This document shows, piece after piece, positions 44,980-53,304 of a stretch of DNA of 64,000 nt; within the stretch, counting starts at the first letter, position 1, and every line of letters starts with the position of its first letter. A program made the translations under genes and the position numbers. The notes below the pieces were generated by a model. It worked only from the letters and a program-made list of their open reading frames with translations, made no database searches and was not told where the DNA came from. Location: positions 1,488,001 through 1,552,000 of the forward strand of contig CBDFGO010000002.1 in NCBI GenBank assembly GCA_965247125.1. The letters run 5' to 3'. The stretch is from CALBJU01 sp965247125 (GTDB lineage: Bacteria > Bacteroidota > Rhodothermia > Rhodothermales > UBA10348).

Positions 44980-45462
44980 ATGAAGACCACGATAAATTTA
45001 CTCGCACTCGCGCTCCTCGCCACTGCTTTTACCGGCTCTGTCTTGGCTCAGACGAACGTAGCGAGCCAGCAGGTCTCTGTGAACGTTTCCGAGATCGCTG
45101 TCATCGCGGTTCACGGTAACATCAACCTGACGATCAACACCGCGACAGCCGGCCAAGAGCCCGAGCCCGTAACAGCTGCTGCCACGTACGACGTTTCAAC
45201 CAACGGCTCCAACCAGAAAATCTCGGCCCAGCTCGACAGCAATATGCCAAAGGACCTCAAGTTATTTGCCACAATGGCCGCTCCGAATTCAGCGACGTCT
45301 ACCGGCAGAAAAGAACTCAAGGACACATCCGTTGATCTCGTAACAGGCATAACGAAAGTTCGCGGCTCAGGTCTCGCCCTCACCTACGAAGCTGAGGCCA
45401 AGATCAAGGCAACTCCGGACAATGTCCTCCGCACGATCACCTACACCATTACCAACAACTGA
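44980..45462 (+). CDS. Small secreted protein of unknown function
   Basis: 160 residues with a ribosome site (AGGACACC) and a clean signal peptide ending near GSVLAQ. The mature part is rich in Ala, Thr, Asn and Val with alternating hydrophobic residues (VSVNVSEIAVIAVHGNINLT, ITKVRGSGLALTYEAEAKI, TITYTITNN), so it is probably an all-beta sandwich. It has no Cys and no enzyme motif. The look is that of a fimbrial or surface-matrix subunit such as those with WxL- or spore-coat-U-like folds, but no family can be named. A very strong terminator follows, and the codon choice (many ATC, CTC, ACC) hints at high expression. Confidence 0.75.
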   Translation: MKTTINLLALALLATAFTGSVLAQTNVASQQVSVNVSEIAVIAVHGNINLTINTATAGQEPEPVTAAATYDVSTNGSNQKISAQLDSNMPKDLKLFATMAAPNSATSTGRKELKDTSVDLVTGITKVRGSGLALTYEAEAKIKATPDNVLRTITYTITNN

Positions 45463-45535
45463 TCAAGAAATTCTACCCTTTCATCTCCCTCGGTAGAATG
45501 TGGCAATCGAGTAACAAGGAACGCCGATTGCTGGA

Positions 45536-45566
45536 CGGGGCGGGCTCAAAGCCCGCCCCGTTTTCT
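45536..45566 (+). terminator. Strong rho-independent terminator after the small secreted protein gene
   Basis: An 11-bp perfect GC-rich stem (CGGGGCGGGCT / AGCCCGCCCCG) with a CAA loop and TTTT immediately after. It ends the secreted protein transcript before the next gene. Confidence 0.93.
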
Positions 45567-45603
45567 GTATAATGGCTCAATTCGATCATCAATCGGAGCA
45601 CTC

Positions 45604-45927
45604 GTGCCACGTCGCTTTTTCGTCTATGTGATTGAACTGGAGGCTGCTGTGAAGCAGATCCGCAAATTCAGAAAAGCCAATCCGGACATGAGGGCAGGTG
45701 CTTCCTGTTTCTATGTGGGGAGTTCTTTTCAGGCTCCGGACAACCGCTTTGACCAGCACAAACAGGGGTATAAATCGAATCGATATGCCCGAAAGTTCGG
45801 CGTCAAGTTGCGCCCTGACCTGTTCGATCGCTACAACCCAATCCCTTCTCGCAAAGACGCTCTGGAACTGGAGGTGTATCTGGCCGAAAGATTGCGCGGC
45901 GAGGGCTTTGGAGTCTGGCAGGGTTGA
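45604..45927 (+). CDS. GIY-YIG-like nuclease-domain protein
   Basis: 107 residues from GTG at 45604 with GGAG upstream. The pattern FFVYVIEL at the start, CFYVGSS near residue 35, RFDQHKQGYKSNRYAR near 48 and the Glu in ALELEVYLAERL near 90 follow the GIY-YIG fold (the VYVIE and FYVGS strands replacing GIY and YIG). Stand-alone members of this size are usually of unknown function; some cut or bind DNA. The canonical Arg (in RFDQHK) and Glu are present, so activity is possible. It stands between two unrelated genes and has no partner. Confidence 0.72.
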   Translation: MPRRFFVYVIELEAAVKQIRKFRKANPDMRAGASCFYVGSSFQAPDNRFDQHKQGYKSNRYARKFGVKLRPDLFDRYNPIPSRKDALELEVYLAERLRGEGFGVWQG

Positions 45928-46028
45928 AGAGGGACGCAGTAGCGGGAGCTCCTCAACTCCATTTAATTGAAACCAGATAGACAAAAAGGTGTATTTTGGG
46001 CCTTGGAACAACCCGTTATACGACTCCC

Positions 46029-46571
46029 ATGAAAACTCTCAAATACATTTCATCTGCCGTTCTGGTGACCGTTGCAATTCTGGTCTGGGCGGCCTTCAAC
46101 ATTCACGAGGATCCACCTGCCGTCGGTGATGACGCCCCGGAATTCACCCTGACGTCAAACGAGGGCAAGGAAATAAGCCTGATCGACTATCGTGAGCAGT
46201 GGGTAGTGCTCTACTTCTATCCCCGGGATTTTACGCGCGGTTGCACGATCGAGGCGCATAATTTTCAACGTGATATCGAACAGTATGACGAGAGGAGCAC
46301 TGTCATTTTTGGCGTAAGCGTAGACGATGAGGAGTCGCACCGGGAATTCTGCGCGAAAGAGGGGCTGACGTTCAAGCTGCTTGCTGACGTAGGAGCGGAA
46401 GTTTCGGAGGCATACGGCTCGGTCAGGGGGCTGGCAGAAGCCAAAATTTCTGCCCGCAACACCTTTATCATCAATCCGGAAGGGATCGTTGCCAAGGTCT
46501 TCATCGGGGTAAAACCAATGCCGCACAGCGAAGAAGTTCTCGCGGCTCTCGACGAACTGCAGGCGGAGTAA
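46029..46571 (+). CDS. Membrane-anchored peroxiredoxin, Bcp/PrxQ type
   Basis: 180 residues from the ATG at 46029; an in-frame ATG 11 codons earlier would spoil the N-terminal hydrophobic segment (YISSAVLVTVAILVWAAFNI). This segment should hold the protein to the inner membrane with the domain in the periplasm. The peroxidatic Cys is in FYPRDFTRGCTIEA. The usual PrxQ second Cys five residues later is His here (CTIEAHNF); another Cys in HREFCAKEGLTF could serve instead. The enzyme reduces hydroperoxides with thiol help. It is followed 9 bp later by the YheT gene and is likely co-transcribed. Confidence 0.88.
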   Translation: MKTLKYISSAVLVTVAILVWAAFNIHEDPPAVGDDAPEFTLTSNEGKEISLIDYREQWVVLYFYPRDFTRGCTIEAHNFQRDIEQYDERSTVIFGVSVDDEESHREFCAKEGLTFKLLADVGAEVSEAYGSVRGLAEAKISARNTFIINPEGIVAKVFIGVKPMPHSEEVLAALDELQAE

Positions 46572-46580
46572 CCGACCTAC

Positions 46581-47534
46581 GTGCCGCTACTTCCTCCTCC
46601 GGATTATAAACCGAACTTTCTACTTCGAAATTGCCACTTGCATACGATTTATGCGAGTCGGTTTCGAATTGTCGGTGCGCCCCGATACGCGCGCGAACGC
46701 ATCGAAACTCCCGATGGTGATTTCATCGATCTGGACTGGTCCCGAGCCAATTCTTCCCGAGTCGCGGTTGTCCTGCACGGGCTCGAAGGATCAAGCGACA
46801 GACCTTACATGCGAGGAATCGTCCATGCGTTGAATGCCGCGGGATGGGACGTAGCCGCCGTAAACTTCCGTGGATGTTCTGGAGAGCCCAATCGATTGTT
46901 GACATCGTATCACAGCGGGGCCACCCACGACCTGAAAACGATACTGGATCACGTCTTCACATTGTACAGTAACGTAACCATGGTCGGGTACAGTCTGGGA
47001 GGCAACCTGATGCTGAAATACCTCGGCGAGGTGGGAGACCAGGCGCGAGTGCGGTCCGCGATCGCCTTTTCGGTGCCCTGTGACCTGAAGGCCAGCGCCA
47101 CACAGCTGGCAGAAAAAAGTAATCGTGTCTACATGTGGAAGTCACTCGCAGCGCTTCGTACGAAGATTGAAGCCAAAGCATCCCAGTTTCCAGAAGTAGT
47201 TGATGCAAGCGGGTTCGACAGTATCCGAGATTTTATAACCTTCGATGAAAAATACACCGCTCCTCTGAATGGCTTCGAGAACGCGGAGGACTACTGGAAA
47301 AAGTGCAGTTGCACGCAGTTCCTTTCAAGTATTCGCATACCGACGCTGCTTGTCAGCGCGGCGGATGATCCATTTCTGGCTGATAGTTGTTATCCGATCA
47401 AAGAAGCGGAATCCAGCGATTATTTCAGCCTGGAAATTCCCCGATTGGGTGGGCACGTAGGATTTCACCAGTGGGGGCGTTATTGGTCTGAGCGGCGCGT
47501 AGTGAACTATCTCGAGGAGACTCAGCTGTCGTGA
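46581..47534 (+). CDS. YheT-family alpha/beta hydrolase
   Basis: 317 residues from GTG at 46581. The family signature is strong: NFLLRNCHLHTIYASRFR at the start, DFIDLDW, VVLHGLEGSSDRPYMRG, AAVNFRGCSGEPNRL, nucleophile Ser in MVGYSLGGNLMLKYLG near residue 138, Asp in SAADDPFL near 260 and His in GGHVGFHQW near 288. YheT proteins are cytoplasmic esterases or hydrolases of unclear physiological substrate, probably lipid esters. The start lies 9 bp after the peroxiredoxin gene. It converges with the GH18 gene 15 bp away with no clear terminator. Confidence 0.92.
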   Translation: MPLLPPPDYKPNFLLRNCHLHTIYASRFRIVGAPRYARERIETPDGDFIDLDWSRANSSRVAVVLHGLEGSSDRPYMRGIVHALNAAGWDVAAVNFRGCSGEPNRLLTSYHSGATHDLKTILDHVFTLYSNVTMVGYSLGGNLMLKYLGEVGDQARVRSAIAFSVPCDLKASATQLAEKSNRVYMWKSLAALRTKIEAKASQFPEVVDASGFDSIRDFITFDEKYTAPLNGFENAEDYWKKCSCTQFLSSIRIPTLLVSAADDPFLADSCYPIKEAESSDYFSLEIPRLGGHVGFHQWGRYWSERRVVNYLEETQLS

Positions 47535-47549
47535 CCCCGGGCGAGGGGC

Positions 47550-48635
47550 CTATCTCTTACTGAACTCTCCTTTCAAAACGTCCCAGACCGCCGGATCCTC
47601 CGCGCTCAACACCCAGATGGATACACCTCGCAATCCGGGGTACTCGTCAAATAGTTTGAGCTTGGATTGCATGGATCGGGCGTTTTCGAGAAAGACCCAG
47701 TGAAAAACCCCAAACTGCTGCCAAAAACCATACGAAACACCTTGTTCAGGAAGCCAAGCAAGATCCACGCTATTCGTCGTGAGCAAGGAGTCAGCAATCC
47801 TGAACGATATTTCTCTACCCCGCACCTTTACCGTTTCGTCTCCGAACTCATCCGGAAACCAGTATCCGGAGTAAAATGGAAGCCCCAAGGAGATCTTCTC
47901 CACCGGTACGCCCTGTGAAAGCGCATAGTCCAGCATTTCTTTCATCCAGGGAAGCCCTGCTATCGGTCCGGGCGCGGTGGGGCCACCGTGCTGGGCGTAG
48001 GTCATCAGGGAGATGAAATCGCCTGCTTCAGCCAGGGCTTTCATATCGAAATTTCCACGCCAATTGTCCTGCATGTAACGGGAGAATCCGCGCTCTTCGG
48101 CCTGGTCATTTGTGGGGACGACGGCAACGGACGCGGTCATTCCGGCTGCGTGCAGCCGGGTGGCGGCTTCCTGGAAAAAAGACGTGAACGCATCCTTCTG
48201 GCTCCGATGAATGTTCTCAAAGTCAAACTGCCAGCCCCAGAATCCCTTATCTGTTCCCTCTTTGACCATGAAATCAATCGTTCGGCGGCGTCCTTCCGGA
48301 TTGGCCAGAAGGGCGTGCATCAGGGCCTGGTTGAAGCCGGGATTCATGATGAGCGGCATGAGATGTGTACCGGTCTGGGCCGCCGCCTGCACCAACTGGT
48401 CCGGCACCGCGCCGCGAACATTGCCGAGAGAGTCAACCCTGTAGGATTGCGGTGCGATAACAGAGATCTGGTCGGCATGCTCCAAAAAGGATCCTAATCG
48501 CCGTCCACCGTAAACTATCACTTCCTGTGCCTGCGTCGGACAGGGAGCGATGCCGAGAACCACAATTGCCGCTAACAACACACCCGTCCACGGGCGATTG
48601 AGGCGCCCCACCACACCGAGATGATGACGGTCCAT
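47550..48635 (-). CDS. Secreted glycoside hydrolase family 18 protein (YaaH-like)
   Basis: 361 residues with an N-terminal signal-like helix (TGVLLAAIVVLGIAPCPTQAQ). The GH18 catalytic motif appears as WGWQFDFENIH near residue 134 (DxxDxDxE reduced to QxDxE, with the acid Glu kept). Other barrel motifs, such as FISLMTYAQHGGPTAPGP and ISLGLPFYSGYWF, match spore-cortex YaaH-type and chitinase-like proteins. Substrate may be peptidoglycan or chitin; not decidable here. Its start overlaps the stop of the phosphate transporter gene by one base, so both are transcribed together. Confidence 0.87.
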   Translation of the reverse strand: MDRHHLGVVGRLNRPWTGVLLAAIVVLGIAPCPTQAQEVIVYGGRRLGSFLEHADQISVIAPQSYRVDSLGNVRGAVPDQLVQAAAQTGTHLMPLIMNPGFNQALMHALLANPEGRRRTIDFMVKEGTDKGFWGWQFDFENIHRSQKDAFTSFFQEAATRLHAAGMTASVAVVPTNDQAEERGFSRYMQDNWRGNFDMKALAEAGDFISLMTYAQHGGPTAPGPIAGLPWMKEMLDYALSQGVPVEKISLGLPFYSGYWFPDEFGDETVKVRGREISFRIADSLLTTNSVDLAWLPEQGVSYGFWQQFGVFHWVFLENARSMQSKLKLFDEYPGLRGVSIWVLSAEDPAVWDVLKGEFSKR

Positions 48636-49900
48636 TATCCGAATACCGCTCTTAACACATAAAACAACATTGCGGCAACGAACCCGGCAATCGGTAGCGT
48701 GACGACCCAGGATGCGACAATGCGACCAATCATTCTCAGATCCAGCGCACCGATTCCGCGCGCGAGGCCAACTCCCATAACGGCTCCAACCAGAATGTGC
48801 GTTGTGGAGACGGGTAGCCCCGTTCCAGATGCTATCGCCACGGTAGAGGCTGCCGCCAGTTCCGCGCAGAACCCGCGGGTCGGGGTGAGCTCGGTTATTT
48901 TGGTTCCGATGGTCTTCATCACGCGATACCCCATTGTTACCAGACCCGTGACAATCCCAACTCCACCCACGAGTAGAATCCAGATTGGAAGTCCCGATTG
49001 AGCCAGAATATCACCACCGCTCTGGACCGTGCTGACTACCGCAGCAAGGGGGCCAATCCCGTTCGCTACGTCGTTCGAACCGTGCGCAAATGCCATGGCA
49101 CACGCCGTAAAGATCATCATCGGAGCAAAAACGCGCTCCACACTCGCAAATCGGTAGTCTTTCTCAGCCTCCGGGTCCCGTTTCGCCTTTCGAAGAAGAT
49201 ATCCACCCAACAGAGCCGTCAGCACGCCCGCGACGATGGACAGCAGAAAGCCGTTCGTGGTGGAAATATCTATATCCAGATGCTTCAAACCCTTGGTCAG
49301 GGTTACCAGAGCGATCACAAAGCCGACCAGAAAAATGTAGTATGGGCCCCATTTTTTCGCGGCTTCAAACGGATTCTCTGTGTTCAGAATGAGCTTGCGA
49401 ATGGACTGCATGAAAAAGAAGGCCAACGCTCCACCGACCAAAGGTGAAACGATCCAACTCATTACAATCTCTCCAACGGCCCCCCACTGCACGCTGGAAG
49501 GTCCAATTCCAACGATTCCAAAACCGACCACGGCGCCAATAATTGAATGTGTGGTGGAAACGGGCCAGCCCTTTGCCGAAGCGATCATCAACCAGAATCC
49601 TGCCGAAAGAAGAGCGGCCAACATCCCGTAGACCAGATATTCTGGATTTTCAGCCAGCCCGGCGGTGTTGATAATGTCCTTCCGAATGGTGCTAGTAACG
49701 CTTCCGCCCGCCAGTACCGCACCCGCAAATTCGAATATGGCTGCAATAATTATGGCCTGCTTCACCGTCAGCGCACCCGCACCGACGGAAGTCCCCATCG
49801 CGTTGGCCAGATCATTGGCGCCAACTCCCCAGGTCATGTACAGACCGAACACCAGCGCGAGTCCGATAAACCAGGGTCCGTATTGAGCGATGATTTCCAT
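48635..49900 (-). CDS. pit: Low-affinity inorganic phosphate transporter, Pit family
   Basis: 421 residues, about eleven membrane helices. It carries both Pit signatures: GANDLANAMGTSVGAGAL near residue 26 and the second copy AHGSNDVANGIGPLAAVVS near 264, along with PVSTTHSIIGAVVGFG near 113 and PVSTTHILVGAVMG near 365. The internal repeat and the GANDxAN motif mark it as Pit/PiT. It takes up phosphate with H+ (or Na+) across the inner membrane. The DUF47 gene lies 54 bp upstream and the GH18 gene overlaps its stop, giving a three-gene minus-strand operon. Confidence 0.95.
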   Translation of the reverse strand: MEIIAQYGPWFIGLALVFGLYMTWGVGANDLANAMGTSVGAGALTVKQAIIIAAIFEFAGAVLAGGSVTSTIRKDIINTAGLAENPEYLVYGMLAALLSAGFWLMIASAKGWPVSTTHSIIGAVVGFGIVGIGPSSVQWGAVGEIVMSWIVSPLVGGALAFFFMQSIRKLILNTENPFEAAKKWGPYYIFLVGFVIALVTLTKGLKHLDIDISTTNGFLLSIVAGVLTALLGGYLLRKAKRDPEAEKDYRFASVERVFAPMMIFTACAMAFAHGSNDVANGIGPLAAVVSTVQSGGDILAQSGLPIWILLVGGVGIVTGLVTMGYRVMKTIGTKITELTPTRGFCAELAAASTVAIASGTGLPVSTTHILVGAVMGVGLARGIGALDLRMIGRIVASWVVTLPIAGFVAAMLFYVLRAVFG

Positions 49901-49954
49901 TAATGCTAATTTCTTAGGCTGCGCCTTCTTGTGTGTACCTGGGTGATGCCGCGG

Positions 49955-50638
49955 TTACCGAGATGAAATCATGAGCCGGAGACGATTTCCGACCGCTTCA
50001 GCATAGTCCGCTGTATCTCCAATCCACTCGATGAGTCGATGCCAGAAAATGACAGAGACTGGATTCATCTGGTCCTCGTATTTGAAAAGAGCTTTCCCAA
50101 TACTCATCTCCTTTTTGTCTGACACAGCCTCCATTTCATTCAATGTGTCGATCATTTTGCTCACACTCTCCGCTTCTGGGCCTGAAAAACCGGTCTCGAG
50201 CAGTTCGTCCAACTCTTCCATGATCGACGCGGCGTGGGCACATACTTTTATGCACTCATTGACGAATGGCATGATCTCGTCACGAATACCATCGGGCACG
50301 TTCATCTTCCTCTCCACCAACAGACCGGCAATGTCCTGGGAGACGTCCGCGATTTTGTCCTGCATCTCGAGGAGATCGAGTAAATCCCGGCGATCTACTG
50401 GCAGCAGAAAAGTTCGTGGAAGGTTTTGTCGAACTTCCTTGTGGATTGCATCCGCCTCGTGTTCGAGGGTGCATATAAGATCCCGCTGAAGCTCGACTTC
50501 GGCCTGATTGTCCTCAAGAAGGGCCTCAAAAAGAGGGGGAAGATACTCTGCACATGACAGTGCAACCCGCATATGCCTCTTCAGAAGGCTGAACGGATTT
50601 GGACCGAACAGACGACTTAAGGGATTGGTCGTTTTCAT
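49955..50638 (-). CDS. DUF47 (PhoU-like) accessory protein of the Pit transporter
   Basis: 227 residues from the ATG at 50638; the frame extends to 50791, but that part is not conserved and overlaps the divergent promoter. It is an all-helical PhoU-like protein of the DUF47 (TIGR00153) family: LFGPNPFSLLKRHM at the start, EHEADAIHKEVRQNLPRTFL near residue 50, PVDRRDLLDLLEMQDKIADV near 72 and a C-terminal IEWIGDTADYAEAVGNRLRL. Such proteins sit next to pit genes across bacteria and regulate transport or bind metals. It is 54 bp before pit on the same strand. Confidence 0.93.
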   Translation of the reverse strand: MKTTNPLSRLFGPNPFSLLKRHMRVALSCAEYLPPLFEALLEDNQAEVELQRDLICTLEHEADAIHKEVRQNLPRTFLLPVDRRDLLDLLEMQDKIADVSQDIAGLLVERKMNVPDGIRDEIMPFVNECIKVCAHAASIMEELDELLETGFSGPEAESVSKMIDTLNEMEAVSDKKEMSIGKALFKYEDQMNPVSVIFWHRLIEWIGDTADYAEAVGNRLRLMISSR

Positions 50639-50814
50639 GGCTTCCGTGGAATTATTCTGCCGGACGTGAAGAACTACCACAATCTCGTTCGGGGAGAAAC
50701 GGCTTCCAAGTAAACTTTTCGTTAGGGCCTGTTCAGAGGCCGTGGTATACCGGAGTCGAAATCGAGTTGTACCTTTTGGATCAGGACCCATCGACCAATC
50801 AATTAGCCAACGAC

Positions 50815-51960
50815 ATGCCTTCCACAGTGCACCGTTCCCAGCGTCGATTCTTGCTCGTCCTGGTGATTGTCATCTCCATTCTGTTCTTGTTCATGATCAG
50901 AAGTTTTCTGATCACGCTCCTCTTGGCAGCGATATTTTCGGCGATGGCGATGCCCTGTCAGCGATGGATATGTGCTCGAACCCGCGATCGTCGCCCACTC
51001 GCTGCCCTTTTTACGCTTCTGATTCTGGTTGTGGCTGTGGGTATTCCGATTTTCGGATTTCTGGGGATGGTGGCCAATCAAGCGATTGAAATAAGTCAGG
51101 CGGCGCGCCCCTGGATAGAAAGCCAAATTGTGGAAGCAGGCGGTTGGGACGAGTTTCTGAGCCAGTATCCAATCCTCCACCGATTCCTGCCCGAACAGAC
51201 AGAGCTCCTCTCGAAACTCAGCGAATTTGCCGCAGCTGCCGGTCGTTTTCTTGCCGACAGCGTGGTCGGTATAACCCGCGGCACGGCAGCATTCGCGCTT
51301 CAGGTGTTCGTCCTGCTCTATGCGATGTTCTTCTTCCTGAAAGACGGCGCCGTCATCATGGAAAAAATCCTCTATTACGTTCCCCTTCCCGAGGAAGCGG
51401 AAGAGGAGTTGATCAACAAGATTGTCTCTGTCGCGACTGCAGTTCTGAAAGGCTCACTCGTCATCGGCATCCTTCAGGGCGGGCTGGCGGGCGCGGCATT
51501 CTGGGTGGTCGGAATCCCGGGATGGGCGTTCTGGACCACGGTGATGATCGTGCTTTCAATCATTCCCGCAATCGGCTCAGCCCTTATCTGGATACCGGCG
51601 GCCATCTTTCTCTTTTCATCCGGGCCCATGGCACCGGCTATACTGTTTACCCTGTGGTGCGTCCTTGTCGTAGGAACCGTGGACAATTTCCTTCGACCCA
51701 GACTGGTAGGAAAAGACACCAAGATGCCGGATATCCTGGTATTGATCAGCACCCTTGGAGGCATTTTTCTCTTTGGGGCCATCGGATTTATTCTGGGACC
51801 GATCATCGCCGCGCTCTTCCTGGGCGTATGGTTCATCTACGGCGATATGTTCGCCGACAGCCTGGGTAAAAAGCCTGTGTCAATGACGCCGATGCCGGAA
51901 GGTGTCGAAGAGCCTGAGCAGGACTCCGAACGCGAATCGGAGGACGATCAGGCTACTTGA
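50815..51960 (+). CDS. AI-2E family (PerM-type) membrane permease
   Basis: 381 residues from the ATG at 50815; the open frame to 50599 overlaps the divergent DUF47 gene and is not membrane-like. About eight membrane helices occur, with the family layout: a first pair (LLVLVIVISILFLFM, LITLLLAAIFSAMAMP), a large periplasmic loop (ISQAARPWIESQ near residue 90) and C-terminal helices around GTVDNFLRPRLVGKDTKMPD. Family members export small molecules or act as Na+/H+ antiporters; the substrate is unknown. The tail is acidic (EEPEQDSERESED). It starts divergently from the phosphate operon. Confidence 0.9.
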   Translation: MPSTVHRSQRRFLLVLVIVISILFLFMIRSFLITLLLAAIFSAMAMPCQRWICARTRDRRPLAALFTLLILVVAVGIPIFGFLGMVANQAIEISQAARPWIESQIVEAGGWDEFLSQYPILHRFLPEQTELLSKLSEFAAAAGRFLADSVVGITRGTAAFALQVFVLLYAMFFFLKDGAVIMEKILYYVPLPEEAEEELINKIVSVATAVLKGSLVIGILQGGLAGAAFWVVGIPGWAFWTTVMIVLSIIPAIGSALIWIPAAIFLFSSGPMAPAILFTLWCVLVVGTVDNFLRPRLVGKDTKMPDILVLISTLGGIFLFGAIGFILGPIIAALFLGVWFIYGDMFADSLGKKPVSMTPMPEGVEEPEQDSERESEDDQAT

Positions 51961-52205
51961 TCAGAACCAGTTGTTATATCTGGCGGTCAGTGGGCGTGCG
52001 CAGCTCGTACAAATAGACGCCGCTCGCAACCGATCGGCCCGACTCATCTCCAGAAAAGAACCTGCGCGGTGGCGTCTTCTGAACCGAAAAGCGTCCAGAG
52101 AGAGAACAAGATCAGGAGGGTAAGAATAATGGCTTTGGTAGCCCGAAATACGAGTTCCGCGGGGTGGTGTAATGCATCTCTCCGTCGGTCGGTTGCGTTT
52201 TTCAT
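51953..52205 (-). pseudogene. Remnant of a T9SS cargo gene: signal peptide joined to sorting domain
   Basis: From an ATG at 52205 on the minus strand, a frame gives a signal peptide (ATKAIILTLLILFSLWTLFG, then SEDATAQ). A frame shift later the sequence reads SGDESGRSVASGVYLYELRT, the end of a T9SS type A sorting domain, followed by an in-frame TAA, then QLVLIK and a stop. Intact proteins read SVASGVYLYRL...KMVLVK there. The middle of the gene, probably hundreds of codons, is missing. The last bases overlap the permease gene by eight. This is best read as a large internal deletion plus decay of a secreted protein gene. Confidence 0.7.
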
Positions 52206-52389
52206 AGCAGATACATCACGGGTAGTGGTCGAATTGGTGTCTGGCGGCATTGGGGAGGTCTTGAGAATTACTTTCCGCAGTACTGAAACGGCTTTTTTTT
52301 CGTTTTTTGCTCTGAATCTCAGGCCCGAAGGACCCGTATTGGGATGAGTGATCGCCACTAAAAGCAATTTAAACGGCTATTTTCAGGCT

Positions 52390-52656
52390 ATGAGCAACGA
52401 TACCTCCTATTCAAAACGAGCGACCTCGACCACCCTCGGCTGGATCCTCTGGCGAGGGGGGATGTATTTCTGTGGGGCATACATCGGATATGAAGGGACG
52501 GTGAGAACGTGGAGATTCTTGCTCGGTCTCGACCTTCCTTCTCAAGTCTTTGCAGGCATTATCATTATCCTGATTGGTTCAGTACTGGTTGTGGCCTCCC
52601 TGATACTCGAGCGAATAGCGGACTCAAAATTGGAAAAAGGACTGCGCGATGAGTAA
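52390..52656 (+). CDS. Small two-helix membrane protein
   Basis: 88 residues from the ATG at 52390. Two hydrophobic helices are seen (LGWILWRGGMYFCGAYIGYE near residue 20 and FAGIIIILIGSVLVVASLIL near 53), followed by a charged tail (ERIADSKLEKGLRDE). No family could be named. Its stop overlaps the start of the next gene by eight bases, and both share a C-terminal pattern (LRDE). They are probably a coupled pair of inner-membrane proteins that may interact. Confidence 0.7.
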   Translation: MSNDTSYSKRATSTTLGWILWRGGMYFCGAYIGYEGTVRTWRFLLGLDLPSQVFAGIIIILIGSVLVVASLILERIADSKLEKGLRDE

Positions 52657-52897
52657 ATCGATGAGAATGACGGGAGCCATCATGGTCGCCGCCGGTGTAC
52701 TTATTGTCCTGTCCTACTTTTTCGAACCGCTCGGGCGCGCCCTGAACTGGTTCTGGCTGCTTCCTGTCCAACTTCAAATTGGACTCGGAGTAGCTGTTAT
52801 TGGATTGACTGTATTGATCATTTCTCTCCTCGCTGAACGGTGGAAAGACCGCCACAAAGACAAAGCACTGAGAGACGAAACCCCAACACCCTCCTGA
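52649..52897 (+). CDS. Small two-helix membrane protein, second of pair
   Basis: 82 residues beginning inside the previous gene. It has two membrane helices (GAIMVAAGVLIVLSYFF near residue 9 and LQIGLGVAVIGLTVLIISLL near 43) and a charged tail (ERWKDRHKDKALRDE). The same LRDE ending and helix layout as the preceding protein suggest the two arose by duplication or form a hetero-oligomer. Function is unknown. The YbjQ gene follows 5 bp later. Confidence 0.7.
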   Translation: MSKSMRMTGAIMVAAGVLIVLSYFFEPLGRALNWFWLLPVQLQIGLGVAVIGLTVLIISLLAERWKDRHKDKALRDETPTPS

Positions 52898-52902
52898 ACA
52901 CC

Positions 52903-53229
52903 ATGATTATCGTTACCACTGACTTCATCCCCGGATACGAGATTACCGAAACCCTGGGCGTCGCACGCGGCAGTACCATTCGGGCAAAGCACATAGGCAA
53001 AGACATCCTCGCCGGCCTCAGAATGCTGATTGGAGGAGAAATCAAGGAATACACTGAAATGCTGACCGAGGCCCGGAACGCCGCCACGCAGCGCATGGAG
53101 TGGGACGCCGAAAACCTGGGAGCGGATGCTGTAGTGAACGTGCGATTCGCAACCAGTCAGGTCATGTCCGGAGCAGCCGAACTGCTCGCGTACGGCACGG
53201 CGGTGAAGCTGAAAAGGGTAGAAAGCTGA
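52903..53229 (+). CDS. YbjQ/DUF74 family protein
   Basis: 108 residues from the ATG at 52903; an in-frame ATG 21 codons upstream overlaps the previous gene. The family pattern is clear: TTDFIPGYEITETLGVARGS at the start, GGEIKEYTEMLTEARNAATQ near residue 44, and GADAVVNVRFATSQVMSGAA near 70, ending in YGTAVKL. YbjQ proteins are small pentameric barrels sometimes called heavy-metal-binding, but the role is not proven. It is the third gene in a short run with the two membrane proteins, separated by 5 bp. Confidence 0.92.
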   Translation: MIIVTTDFIPGYEITETLGVARGSTIRAKHIGKDILAGLRMLIGGEIKEYTEMLTEARNAATQRMEWDAENLGADAVVNVRFATSQVMSGAAELLAYGTAVKLKRVES

Positions 53230-53304
53230 CCCTGTTGGCAACTTTGAGACCCCCAGTCTATCGTAGTTGCGACCTCCTTCCTTTCCACTTGTGAGATCAC
53301 CGCC

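Noticed and set aside
50599..50814. N-terminal extension of the AI-2E permease
   Set aside because: It overlaps the DUF47 gene on the opposite strand and has no membrane character; family proteins start near the ATG at 50815.
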